This document shows positions 8,811 through 17,056 of a stretch of DNA of 64,000 nt, one piece after another. Under the pieces are notes generated by a model that saw only the letters and a program-made list of their open reading frames with translations, searched no databases and was not told the origin of the DNA. This DNA is from Nostoc sp. ATCC 53789. Its GTDB lineage: Bacteria > Cyanobacteriota > Cyanobacteriia > Cyanobacteriales > Nostocaceae. Numbering within the stretch: position 1 is the first letter of the stretch; each line of letters starts with the position of its first letter. The stretch lies in assembly GCF_009873495.1 (NCBI RefSeq), contig NZ_CP046705.1:186001-250000 (forward strand), written 5' to 3'. The position numbers and the translations under genes were made by a program.

Positions 8811-9503
8811 CTATTTGCTCAGAGAATTATGTCTTCTATATTCAATCCGAACTTGTTTAACGTCAATTTGCCCAGGCTCTAAAAACACAAGTTGCTCTAC
8901 TTGGTATAACCCTAAATCTTTAAACTGTGCTAATTCTGAGTTAGATAATGGCCAAGGTGGGCCCGATGGTTCAGATTCTGTGTCTCGAATACGAGTAATC
9001 ATCAATAGCGTTCCACCAGGAGCAAGTACAGAGGTAACTGAAGAAATAACCCAAGAACGCACATTCAAGGGCAAAGCTTGAATATTGCGACATTCAAAAA
9101 CAAAGTTAAAAGCTTGATGCCATTGTGAGGGAATTGCTAATAAATCTGCAACTATATAGTTGACAGTTGAATTAGGAAATCGCTCTTGGCACCAAGCGAT
9201 CGCTGTTGGTGAAATATCAAATGCAGTTACTTCAAATCCCAGATTTACTAAAGCTTCGGCATCGTCTCCCAAGCCACAACCAATTACTAACGCCTTTTGC
9301 CCAAAAGCGAATGGTTCATGATTCGTCAACCAATCTTGCAGATAAGGATGAGGAGCTAACTTAGCCCAAGGAATTTGTGCTGTGTCCCCTTTGGCTTTGG
9401 CATATAAAACTTCAAACCATGCCGAGGGGTCTGATTTTTGTAACGCTTCTGTAGCTAGCTGTTTAATATAAAACTGTAAATTTTCCGGTTGTTGCTCCAA
9501 CAT
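8811..9503 (-). CDS. Class I SAM-dependent methyltransferase
   Basis: About 230 aa (ATG 9503, MLEQQPENLQ; an in-frame GTG at 9518 is the other start). Motif I is VIGCGLGDDAEALV, followed by FEVTAFDISPTAIAWC, which binds the SAM ribose, and the VADLLAIPSQW and LAPGGTLLMITR strands. This is a seven-strand Rossmann methyltransferase closest in layout to the TPMT/thiol and small-molecule methylases. Substrate unknown. The N-terminal DPSAWFEVLYAKAKGD segment is typical of this cyanobacterial subgroup. It stands alone. Confidence 0.85.
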   Translation of the reverse strand: MLEQQPENLQFYIKQLATEALQKSDPSAWFEVLYAKAKGDTAQIPWAKLAPHPYLQDWLTNHEPFAFGQKALVIGCGLGDDAEALVNLGFEVTAFDISPTAIAWCQERFPNSTVNYIVADLLAIPSQWHQAFNFVFECRNIQALPLNVRSWVISSVTSVLAPGGTLLMITRIRDTESEPSGPPWPLSNSELAQFKDLGLYQVEQLVFLEPGQIDVKQVRIEYRRHNSLSK

Positions 9504-9518
9504 AAAAATCGACACCAC

Positions 9519-9996
9519 TCCATTGTCAATTATGGCAGTCTATACCAGTTGAACTGAAAATCATAATTGCAGGCTAACTTACGTGAACTAAAAGTTGTGA
9601 ATGATCTTTTTGATTGTGCCTCCTCAAAGCAAGCATCGGTTTACAGTCCTAGCCAAGATGAACCAAATACCAATTACCATTCACCATTAGGTGCATTTGT
9701 AAATCTGGCTTCTACCGTGCAATATAAAACTGCCCTAGACGAAAGCTGGAGCAGTTTTTGATAGAAGTAAATTATATAGGAGACAATTAGTGTTGTCCCC
9801 AGTTTATCCATAATAAATACCGTTATATAATACTATTCACCTCAAGTTTAGTGCTTTACGCAAAAAACGAATAATCTTGAAGTTGGCATTACAAAGTTTA
9901 GAAGTCAACATCAGGCTTTGAGTCTTCCTGATGTATTGCTAACCAAGTTTTGTAAATCAATGCTCAGAGAGTAAAAGTCCCTAGCAAATTAAGGAA
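9519..9996. other. Intergenic region with a 57-bp direct repeat
   Basis: 478 bp. A 64-codon + strand frame (9567-9761) lacks a recognisable start context or domain and is not called. Positions 9851-9907 are duplicated at 14453-14509. Nothing else was recognised. Confidence 0.4.
9851..9907 (+). repeat. 57-bp direct repeat, copy 1
   Basis: Starts GTGCTTTACGCAAAAAACGA and ends AGTTTAGAAGTCA. It is identical to 14453-14509. One frame reads ALRKKRIILKLALQSLEV in both copies, so it may be a remnant of a coding segment. Confidence 0.85.
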
Positions 9997-10464
9997 ATGA
10001 GCCGATTGCACATTCGTGAAGATGACCTGACAGGTAAAAATATTGCTAACCTTTTGAGGGAACATCTCGAAAATATGCATGAGATTACCCCGCCCGAAAG
10101 CGTTCATGCTCTTGATATAGAGGCATTGCCTTCGCCTGATATTACTTTCTTTTCAGCAACGGATGGCGAAGAACTGGTTGGATGCGGGGCATTGAAAGAA
10201 CTCTCTTCAACAAGTGGCGAAATCAAATCAATGCGTACAGCCTTGGCTTACCGCCGCCAGGGTGTTGCCTCCAAAATTCTGGAACACATTATTAAAGAAG
10301 CCCAACGGCGTGGTTACGATTGCTTGAATTTAGAAACAGGGGCAATTTCAGAATTTGCTTCAGCACGAGCTTTGTATACACGGTATGGGTTTGAGTACCG
10401 AAGCCCCTTTGGTGAATACATTGATGACCCGAACAGCGTATTTATGACGAAAAAGCTTGCTTGA
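9997..10464 (+). CDS. GNAT-family N-acetyltransferase
   Basis: 155 aa. Motif A for acetyl-CoA binding is RTALAYRRQGVASKILEHII (R/Q-x-x-G-x-A), preceded by the beta4 strand LVGCGALKEL and followed by the motif B region (ALYTRYGFEYRSPFGEY). The layout is that of the YsnE/PaiA-type group, which acetylates small amines or amino compounds. The substrate cannot be told from sequence. A pseudogene follows immediately on the same strand. Confidence 0.85.
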   Translation: MSRLHIREDDLTGKNIANLLREHLENMHEITPPESVHALDIEALPSPDITFFSATDGEELVGCGALKELSSTSGEIKSMRTALAYRRQGVASKILEHIIKEAQRRGYDCLNLETGAISEFASARALYTRYGFEYRSPFGEYIDDPNSVFMTKKLA

Positions 10465-10901
10465 TTGGTTAGTAACAATCACCGTTACTGCTGTTGAAAT
10501 TCCAGAGTTAACCGAGCAAGAAATTAGCGATAAGCCTGACGGCATGGCTACGCTTACCGCTTGCACTTGGAGCGAAAGGTAGAACGGGCGTTTTTTGAGG
10601 CGGGAAAGGCACTTATGGAGTTACGCGTTCGTCCTTGACGTTGCCGAAGGCAGTAGAGGAAGCGGGTGGTAAAGTTCCAAGTGGTAGAATCGTCAAAGAC
10701 ATTGTGCAGCGCATAATGGAGCGAACCAGAGTACCAAACACCTACCACTTGGGCGAAGTATGCCAAGTTTTAGCCAAGGACAACCCCGAACTCAGAGGTA
10801 AGGGTGGGTGTTGGTGTGAGGTAAAAGTTATTTGCAGCCGCTCAAGCGAACCGTTAGCAGTAGTTACGATGCACTTCAACAGACTAAGGACAAGCAATTA
10901 A
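10465..10901 (+). pseudogene. Decayed gene of a cyanobacterial plasmid protein family
   Basis: Three collinear pieces in different frames: VTAVEIPELTEQEISDKPDG (from about 10485), LHLERKVERAFFEAGKALME (about 10558-10637), and KAVEEAGGKVPSGRIVKDIV through PELRGKGGCW (10647-10815). They read as parts of one protein, broken by a frameshift, a repeat-like insert (GGCATGGCTACGCTTACCGC near 10542) and loss of the middle. The parent family is a plasmid-associated cyanobacterial protein of unknown function, recalled from memory. The intact-looking 88-codon frame at 10635 is only its tail. Confidence 0.6.
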
Positions 10902-10935
10902 ATCGAAATTACAATCATTACGAGACAAAGTAATC

Positions 10936-11679
10936 ATGGAATTCAACCCAAACAACAATGTTGTTAAACTCTGTCTTCAAGGTATGGGCATGGAAGAAAG
11001 AGGCAAACCAGAAGAAGCAAGTAAACTGTTTCTTCAAGCCTGGAACGAAGCGACATACGACTTTGAAAAATTTATTTCAGTCCATTATGTAGCTCGATAT
11101 CAGAAAAATATTTCTGACAAATTAAAATGGCTCGAAACGGCTTTGCAGTTTGCATTAAAAATAAATAACAACACTGTTAAGAGTGCTTTCCCTTATCTAT
11201 ATTCAAACATTGCCAAATGCTATGAGGACTTAAGCGACCCTGACAAGGCAAGAAAGAATTATGAATTAGCAACTTCGTTTAAGGATAAACCTTCTGACAA
11301 AGGCCCCTTTTATCATGGAACGAAAGCAGATTTGCAGGTTGGCGATTTGCTGACAGCAGGAGGCAGTTCTAATTACAAACTTGAACTCAAAATGAATCAC
11401 ATTTATTTCACAGCCCTTGTCAATGGGGCGGGACTAGCTGCTGCATTAGCAAAAGGCGATAACCGTGAACGTGTTTATATCGTTGAACCAACAGGGGAGT
11501 TTGAAAATGACCCGAATGTTACAGACAAAAAATTTCCGGGCAATCCGACACGCTCATATCGCTCCCAAGCACCATTAAAAATCGTTGGCGAAGTCACAGA
11601 TTGGGTGAGACAAACACCTGAAGAACTCCAAAAATGGCGTGAAAAGTTGGCCAATAACAAAGGAGAAATTATTAATTAA
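10936..11679 (+). CDS. arr: TPR-like domain fused to Arr-type ADP-ribosyltransferase
   Basis: 247 aa. Residues 1-115 form TPR-like helix pairs (CLQGMGMEERGKPEEASKLF, then NIAKCYEDLSDPDKARKNYE). Residues 125-225 are an Arr domain: FYHGTKADLQVGDLL with the conserved His, the Tyr-containing NHIYFTALVNGAGLAAALA, VYIVEPTGEFENDPN with the conserved Asp, then DKKFPGNPTRSYRSQAPLKI. Arr enzymes move ADP-ribose from NAD to rifampicin and inactivate it. The TPR half may bind a partner, so the natural substrate could be something else. All recognised Arr key residues are present. Confidence 0.85.
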   Translation: MEFNPNNNVVKLCLQGMGMEERGKPEEASKLFLQAWNEATYDFEKFISVHYVARYQKNISDKLKWLETALQFALKINNNTVKSAFPYLYSNIAKCYEDLSDPDKARKNYELATSFKDKPSDKGPFYHGTKADLQVGDLLTAGGSSNYKLELKMNHIYFTALVNGAGLAAALAKGDNRERVYIVEPTGEFENDPNVTDKKFPGNPTRSYRSQAPLKIVGEVTDWVRQTPEELQKWREKLANNKGEIIN

Positions 11680-12072
11680 TTTCTAAGATTCCCACATCCT
11701 GCTCACCGATTGAAATCAACGGCCTTATTTAACGGCTGTCGAAGAGAAATTGTTGACGCTTCTAGAGTCGGAGTATGGAAGAATACCCTGAAAATTTTGG
11801 CAATTTGGCATCCAATGTCTTTGGGTTGCAGTTTCAATGGAGTTAGCAACGCAACGGGACAGTCAAAAAGTTGTACGAGGGAAAAGATAAAACTTCCCGC
11901 TTCTTGACATCCAGCTATGCCAGTTGTTTAGTTGAGTGCTGTAGAACCCCTCTACATGATTCATACAGCGTTCAACAGAGTTCAGTTCCCACTCTACAAC
12001 TGGCTAGAAATTAACAAAACTCAATAGAATCTCAGAAGATGTAGATAACTGGCATTTCTCTAAGAGCGATGC
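11680..12072. other. Intergenic region, no gene recognised
   Basis: 393 bp. A 65-codon + strand frame at 11710 has no domain, poor composition and no start context, and is not called. A dispersed palindromic repeat begins near 12066. Confidence 0.4.
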
Positions 12073-12096
12073 CTACGGCGGGCTACGCCTACGCAC
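12066..12096. repeat. Dispersed palindromic repeat (GCGATGCCTACGGCGGGC type)
   Basis: GCGATGCCTACGGCGGGCTA followed by CGCCTACGC, a common small dispersed repeat of Nostoc genomes. It forms the 3' end of the frame at 12073-12318 and supplies its last residues and stop. Confidence 0.75.
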
Positions 12097-12318
12097 CTGT
12101 AACTGCAACGGATCGATCCGGTCTGGGTCGCAGTGCTTAGGGGCTAAGTCAAATAACGTCGCCTGCTGCACTGGCTTGGTTTCCCTCACCTTCTGCTGAT
12201 AGTCCAAAACCTGCACTTTCCACTTCAGCAGGGCATCAGCACTCATCACCAATGTCCCTGTCAAAAGTGCTGGTGTGGGCATTACAGATGGGAATAGGTT
12301 TAGCTGATTGGGTTCCAA
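12073..12318 (-). CDS. Small hypothetical protein with repeat-derived C terminus
   Basis: 81 aa. MEPNQLNLFPSVMPTPALLT, then a helical ADALLKWKVQVLDYQQKVRE and TLFDLAPKHCDPDRIDPLQL. It looks like a real, conserved cyanobacterial small protein, but I cannot name its family. The last seven codons (VRRRSPP) are encoded by the dispersed repeat at 12066-12096, so the original C terminus was probably different or longer. Truncation is likely. Confidence 0.45.
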   Translation of the reverse strand: MEPNQLNLFPSVMPTPALLTGTLVMSADALLKWKVQVLDYQQKVRETKPVQQATLFDLAPKHCDPDRIDPLQLQVRRRSPP

Positions 12319-12491
12319 TATATTAGTGGAGTGTGTGCCGACTAGCTATTATCTCCCAGAACTGAAATGCAAGAAACCTATTAACGGGTTTAGGAGTGCG
12401 ATCGCCCCAATTCAAGCCAGGAAAACTCAAGAGTAAGCGTAGCCCGTTGCAGACATCGCCTATATTCAACAATTGCAATAAACAGTTCAGT

Positions 12492-13865
12492 TTAGTAGAG
12501 TGTCACCCCACTGTTGTAAGCGTTCACGAAACTGGTGTAGTCGTACTGGACTTGAGTTGCATAGTCTAGAGCAAAGTTAACAATCTCATCTTTGAATACA
12601 GCCTTGTTACCGCTGGTGATATCAGTCACTTGCTTGTCAACGCTTTCTGAAACAATGCTAGCATCGTAATCTTGATCGGAGATAGCATGGTTTTTAGCAA
12701 CGACCTTACCTGCATATCCCATCGCATCCATGAATTTTGATTTAGTAGTTAGTAAGGTATAGTCAAAGTCCACTTGGTAAGGGGATTTTTCATGCAGCAT
12801 AAAGGGGATACCACTGACCGTAGTGTAGCCAACCAAGGGGTCAGTATTAGAGAGCATCGCTTTGGTGGCGATTGTCACCCTCGTCCCTTGATGATTTCCA
12901 TAGACTGAACTTGGTAGTAAACCTGGAACTGCGATCGCTACGGCGCTAGAAGCTTGCTGCTTCATCTCCAAAATTCGGTCATCATCGGTTGCTGAAGTTG
13001 GGCCCTCAATCAGCAAGTAATACCGATACTTACCAAGACTACCAGTACCGGAACCTAATTTGAGACGAATATCTTTTAGGGTGTAGTAACTATTGCTGTA
13101 ACGCTTACTGCTAGGAACTGAATTAATGTAGCTGCTCATCGCCCCAGTAATATCTAAGTAGGTACTGCTGGATACAGGCTGGAGTTCAGAGGTTGTCTGA
13201 AAAACTCGATTGCTACTACTATTTAGCAGCGTATACTTATTTAGCAAACTAGAGCGGCTCTTGGCTGCTGACTGTTGAATTAAATCCTTGACCACACCGT
13301 TGGTATTGCTCTCTTCTAAACGGTATGAAAGCTCGTCGTTAGTCCCCTTAAAGTCGCTCATCTTGTTGAGGTAAGCATCCAGGAAATTTCGGACAATATC
13401 TTGAGCATCACTGGAGCTTAGGCCGTTCTCTTTGGCTGCTAGAAGAATCGAGACTGCCATACGTCGCAAATCCCAAACGTAGGGGCCAAGATAACCTTCA
13501 TCAAAGTCAGTGGTGTCAAAGACGTTATTATCATTGCTATTCCTCATTCCCCCAAGATTTTGCAGATGCATATCCCCCTCTAACCAAATGGCTGAGGTAG
13601 AGGAATTGACAAATCCTGAACCCGGTAATGTCTGCATATCGCGGTAGAAGATGTGAGCCGTTCCTCGATAAAAGGCGAAGGGGCTAGCTGTCATCTTTTG
13701 CATCTTCGTTGCCAGTTCTTGCGGTAATTGAGAAGCAAAGGGATGGTTGTATTGGTAAATTTCATTTTCCACCCAAGTTGAACGGGGAGTTGCAGCAACA
13801 GATGTAGATGCAAACCCCAAAGTTAAAATGAATACGGCTGCAATCTGCTGTATATGTTTGAGCAT
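12492..13865 (-). CDS. Exported DUF2252-family protein
   Basis: 457 aa with a signal peptide (MLKHIQQIAAVFILTLGF, cleavage near SVAA). DUF2252 hallmarks follow: PFAFYRGTAHIFYRDM, WLEGDMHLQNLGG and TTDFDEGYLGPYVWDLRRMA. In protein-kinase-like folds the HxxN and DxD positions are the catalytic loop and metal-binding sites, so it may phosphorylate something, but the substrate is unknown. The downstream KHHG-like loop is not obvious. The export signal is unusual for a kinase-like enzyme. It is monocistronic, flanked by repeat-rich DNA. Confidence 0.85.
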   Translation of the reverse strand: MLKHIQQIAAVFILTLGFASTSVAATPRSTWVENEIYQYNHPFASQLPQELATKMQKMTASPFAFYRGTAHIFYRDMQTLPGSGFVNSSTSAIWLEGDMHLQNLGGMRNSNDNNVFDTTDFDEGYLGPYVWDLRRMAVSILLAAKENGLSSSDAQDIVRNFLDAYLNKMSDFKGTNDELSYRLEESNTNGVVKDLIQQSAAKSRSSLLNKYTLLNSSSNRVFQTTSELQPVSSSTYLDITGAMSSYINSVPSSKRYSNSYYTLKDIRLKLGSGTGSLGKYRYYLLIEGPTSATDDDRILEMKQQASSAVAIAVPGLLPSSVYGNHQGTRVTIATKAMLSNTDPLVGYTTVSGIPFMLHEKSPYQVDFDYTLLTTKSKFMDAMGYAGKVVAKNHAISDQDYDASIVSESVDKQVTDITSGNKAVFKDEIVNFALDYATQVQYDYTSFVNAYNSGVTLY

Positions 13866-14333
13866 GAAAGTCTCTTAGATGGTAAAGAAATTAACTCTTG
13901 CTGGACTCTTGTGTAGACACAATCATCTAACAACAATTCATTTACCACCTTGAGTCATAACTTATAAAGTGATTTAAAGCACAATTTAACAACTATTCAT
14001 AGCCAGTAAAAAGATTACCAGTAAAAAGATTGCTGTCAAGAATTTTACGCTGCCCCAATCAAGCGAACGCGAGTAGCGTCTCGTAGAGAGGAAAGTAGAC
14101 CGTAGGCGTTGGCGTAGCCTCTCCAAGAGTTGCCCGTCGTAGGCATCGCCTTACTCCAGATCGCCAACGCCTTCACTTTCCTTTTTTCCTCTAAGAAATT
14201 CTTGGGTATCCATTTACACAAACTACACTTGTTCTCAACTGATGCCTACGCTTTACTGCATTACACTTACATTCTTCAAATCAACATTACCTAGTAGTTC
14301 GCCAACCCAAAATTGCTGGGTGGAGGTCGGCAG

Positions 14334-14366
14334 GGGAGCAGGGGAGCAGGGGAGCAGAGGAGAGGC
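14334..14366 (+). repeat. Short tandem repeat GGGGAGCA
   Basis: Three near-perfect GGGGAGCA units followed by degenerate ones. The same unit sits inside phnI at about 50030-50062. Confidence 0.85.
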
Positions 14367-14452
14367 AAATACCAAGTTCTTTCCCCTCTGCCCCTCTGCT
14401 AACCACTTTTGCATTGTTTCCTTGGCATACTACTAGCCCAGAAGATAGATTC

Positions 14453-14509
14453 GTGCTTTACGCAAAAAACGAATAATCTTGAAGTTGGCATTACAAAGTT
14501 TAGAAGTCA
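14453..14509 (+). repeat. 57-bp direct repeat, copy 2
   Basis: Identical to 9851-9907. Here the frame ALRKKRIILKLALQSLEV continues STSECITDIIRDFELFP to a stop, slightly more like a decayed coding end than copy 1. Confidence 0.85.
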
Positions 14510-15486
14510 GCACAAGCGAGTGTATTACAGACATCATCCGCGACTTTGAGCTTTTTCCTTAATGGATCACAGAACATGGTTGCTGGTAATGGGGTGCTTA
14601 GTGAGGAAATCTGGGGATGGGGAAAGTAGCGACACCGGACAGCCCGTCGTAAACATCGCTCTCAAACTGGGGTAATCGCTCTAGTAAAATCAAAAACCAC
14701 CCACATCATGTAAGTGGATATCAAAAGAGATTATGTATTTTTTGTCACCTACCAAACAGTTTATTAAGCACATCAGCTAGACGGTAGCCTGCCAAGCTCA
14801 TCCGGCGTTCTGCTATTGGTTTGGCGGTAGCAGCATAATTTGGCGGTAACGGCTTTCCATCGTTTTTATCACTACTGCCAGAAAGCTTGCCATTAAGATA
14901 TGCTTTTTGTTTAGCGATATTAAAACTCTCCAATTTTGCCCAATTATTAAATTGAGTTTCTCTTAACTCTGGCAATTTACTGCGTTGATAGTCGGCTCTT
15001 ATCTTGGTTGCAGTGTTGCGAACAGTTTGAAAGTTTTCTGAGCCTAGTATGAGGTCATCCCAGAATTTATGCAAACTGATTGTTTGACCATCTGGATTAA
15101 CTCTAATATAAAAACGTGTACCACCTCTATCACCTTCTGGTTCCTTATACTCGTTAGTAATTAATTTGGTAGTATGCAATGGCTGATGCACATCTCCTAC
15201 TAAATGGAATAACCAGCATATTGCAACTGCTTTTTCGCTGTTGGTGGCATTACTTTGAATAATATCAAGATTTTTTTGAAAAGCAAATATAATATTTTCT
15301 TCACCTGGAATTTCACGAGTAATAGAGTTTGAAGAACTACCAGGTTGATAAGGAAAATTGATATAGTGCCAAGTTGGGTGATTAAATACTTGGTTATTTC
15401 GAGCTTCATCTGGCCATTTTGCCGCCCACATAAATAAGTACAAATTTTTATTTTCATCAGAAATATTAGATTGTTTGAGGGAATTC

Positions 15487-16668
15487 CAAAAGTGTTGAAT
15501 GTTAAGAGAAATCCGATAAAAACAGCCCAAAATATGTTAAATTTTGGGCGGAAGATTAAAGTATATCTATTTGATAGTGATTATAAATTCATTTCCCAAG
15601 ATTGTCAAAGATATCTTGAGAGGACTGCCAAAAAACGATTATCCAGTATTGAACAGTCGTCTGTTCTTTGAGTGCTGGCTCTCTTATGCTATGGATAACA
15701 GCTTAACAAGTATGCGAGATTTGTTTAAGAGATTAAACAACACAGGATTTGAAGTAGATATTTCTACTTTTTCTAAAGCAAACTTACATCGAAGCCAAAA
15801 ACCTTTTCAAGAAATTTACCAAAAATTGAATGAATTAGTACAGAAGAAAGTTCAAAAAAAGTTGCATGATAAATATGCAATTTGTCCAATAGATTCAACA
15901 ATTATTACTCTCACAAGTAAATTGTTATGGGTATTAGGACATCATCAAGTAAAACTTTTCAGTTCTCTAAATTTAGCTACTGGAAGTCCATCAAATAACT
16001 TCATAAATTTTGGACATGATCATGACTATAAATTTGGTTCTAAAATGATGTCTAGTTTACCAATAAATGCTGTTGGGGTGATGGATAGGGGTTTTGCTGG
16101 ATTAAAATTTATCCAAGAATTAGTACAAGAAAACAAATATTTTGTTTTACGGATAAAAAACAATTGGAAACTAGAATTTGATGGCTCAAATGGGTTGGTT
16201 AAAGTTGGTGCATCTGGTGATGCTCAAGCCTATAGAGTAATTAACTTTTGTGATTTAGAAGCGAAAACCGAGTTTCGCTTAGTTACTAATTTACCTTCTC
16301 ATGGAGAGGCTGCCGTTAGTGATGATGAAATTAGGGATATTTATCGATTACGTTGGGGAGTTGAATTGTTATGGAAGTTTTTAAAGATGCACTTAAAACT
16401 TGATAAATTAATTACTAAGAACGTCAATGGTATCACTATACAAATTTACGTTAGTTTAATAGCTTATCTACTTTTGCAGATATTATCTATCCCACAACAA
16501 TGGGGACATACGCTATTAGATAAATTTCGCTATTTACAATCTTGTATGTGTCAGAAAATCAGTTATGTTCATTGGTTTGAGGAGATGATGTCATGTTGAC
16601 TATTTTAGGCTTTTTAGAGTTAGTGTAACTAGATATGTAAAGTTTTGTATTAGGATTCAACATTTCTG
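15487..16668 (+). mobile_element. IS4-family element, copy 1
   Basis: 1182 bp. The ends are CAAAAGTGTTGAAT (left) and CAGAAATGTTGAAT (right, inward), flanked by 9-bp duplications AGGGAATTC (15478-15486 and 16669-16677). It carries the same transposase as copy 2 at 19711-20892, in the opposite orientation. Confidence 0.92.
15544..16599 (+). CDS. IS4-family transposase, copy 1
   Basis: 351 aa. DDE-type core: first Asp in CPIDSTIITLTSKL, second in VGVMDRGFAGLKFIQ, and the YREK-like end IYRLRWGVELLWKFLKMHLK with the catalytic Glu. The start is uncertain: TTG 15544 opens this frame, while ATG in an overlapping frame (MLNFGRKIKVY) has a better context and would need a +1 or -1 shift. The protein is identical to copy 2, so both elements arrived recently. 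Confidence 0.88.
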   Translation: MGGRLKYIYLIVIINSFPKIVKDILRGLPKNDYPVLNSRLFFECWLSYAMDNSLTSMRDLFKRLNNTGFEVDISTFSKANLHRSQKPFQEIYQKLNELVQKKVQKKLHDKYAICPIDSTIITLTSKLLWVLGHHQVKLFSSLNLATGSPSNNFINFGHDHDYKFGSKMMSSLPINAVGVMDRGFAGLKFIQELVQENKYFVLRIKNNWKLEFDGSNGLVKVGASGDAQAYRVINFCDLEAKTEFRLVTNLPSHGEAAVSDDEIRDIYRLRWGVELLWKFLKMHLKLDKLITKNVNGITIQIYVSLIAYLLLQILSIPQQWGHTLLDKFRYLQSCMCQKISYVHWFEEMMSC

Positions 16669-17056
16669 AGGGAATTCCATTGCTGCTCAAATTTAGAGTA
16701 TTCAGGGTGTTCCTTCAAAATGGCAATCATTTTCTCAATTACTTCTTGATGATTCTGTAAGAGTTCCCTGTAAGCGATCGCTCCTGAAACCATGTGTCCA
16801 GCCTTATTCCAAGCAAAAGCTGGGTGCTGCCAAATCAGGATTGTTGAGAATATTGTCAATAAAGAAAACTTAAGGGAATTTTTTGTTATGAAATAGATTT
16901 TTTGAATTGAAAGTCTCTTATTCATAATCATCTCGCTAATAATTGAGTATCAACACAAATCTTAACTTTATAATCACACGAATCACCTGAGTCATTACCA
17001 ATTCTTAAATATTGGCTTTTATACTGAATCTTGTTGATGAGCAAAGGTGAAATTGA

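Larger units (their letters stand above)
13866..14744. other. Repeat-rich intergenic region
   Basis: 879 bp without a credible gene. It holds a cluster of dispersed palindromic repeats (about 14060-14165: GCGAACGCGAGTAGCGTCTC, GTAGGCGTTGGCGTAGCC and GTCGTAGGCATCGCC units), an 8-bp tandem repeat GGGGAGCA (14334-14360) and copy 2 of the 57-bp direct repeat (14453-14509). A 64-codon frame spanning the tandem repeat is not called. Confidence 0.6.
14745..16931 (-). pseudogene. S1/P1-type secreted nuclease gene split by an IS4-family element
   Basis: The 5' part is 16678-16931 and the 3' part 14745-15486. The start is MIMNKRLSIQKIYFITKN with a signal peptide ending in PAFA. The mature end WNKAGHMVSGAIAY has the N-terminal Trp and His that bind zinc in P1 nuclease. 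The 3' part has AAKWPDEAR, HPTWHYINF, LFHLVGDVHQPLH and LHKFWDD, the remaining zinc ligands. Removing the IS and one AGGGAATTC copy joins EQQWNSL to KQSNISDENK in frame, giving about 325 aa. These enzymes cut single-stranded DNA and RNA outside the cytoplasm. The gene is otherwise intact. Confidence 0.9.

Noticed and set aside
8797..9081. 94-codon + strand frame
   Set aside because: Lies opposite the methyltransferase, whose SAM motifs decide the strand.
9567..9761. 64-codon + strand frame
   Set aside because: No family, no start context; composition gives no support.
11710..11907. 65-codon + strand frame
   Set aside because: No similarity recalled, Cys/Ser-rich random-looking composition, no ribosome binding site.
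14242..14436. 64-codon frame across the GGGGAGCA repeat
   Set aside because: Built partly of tandem repeat and without a start signal.
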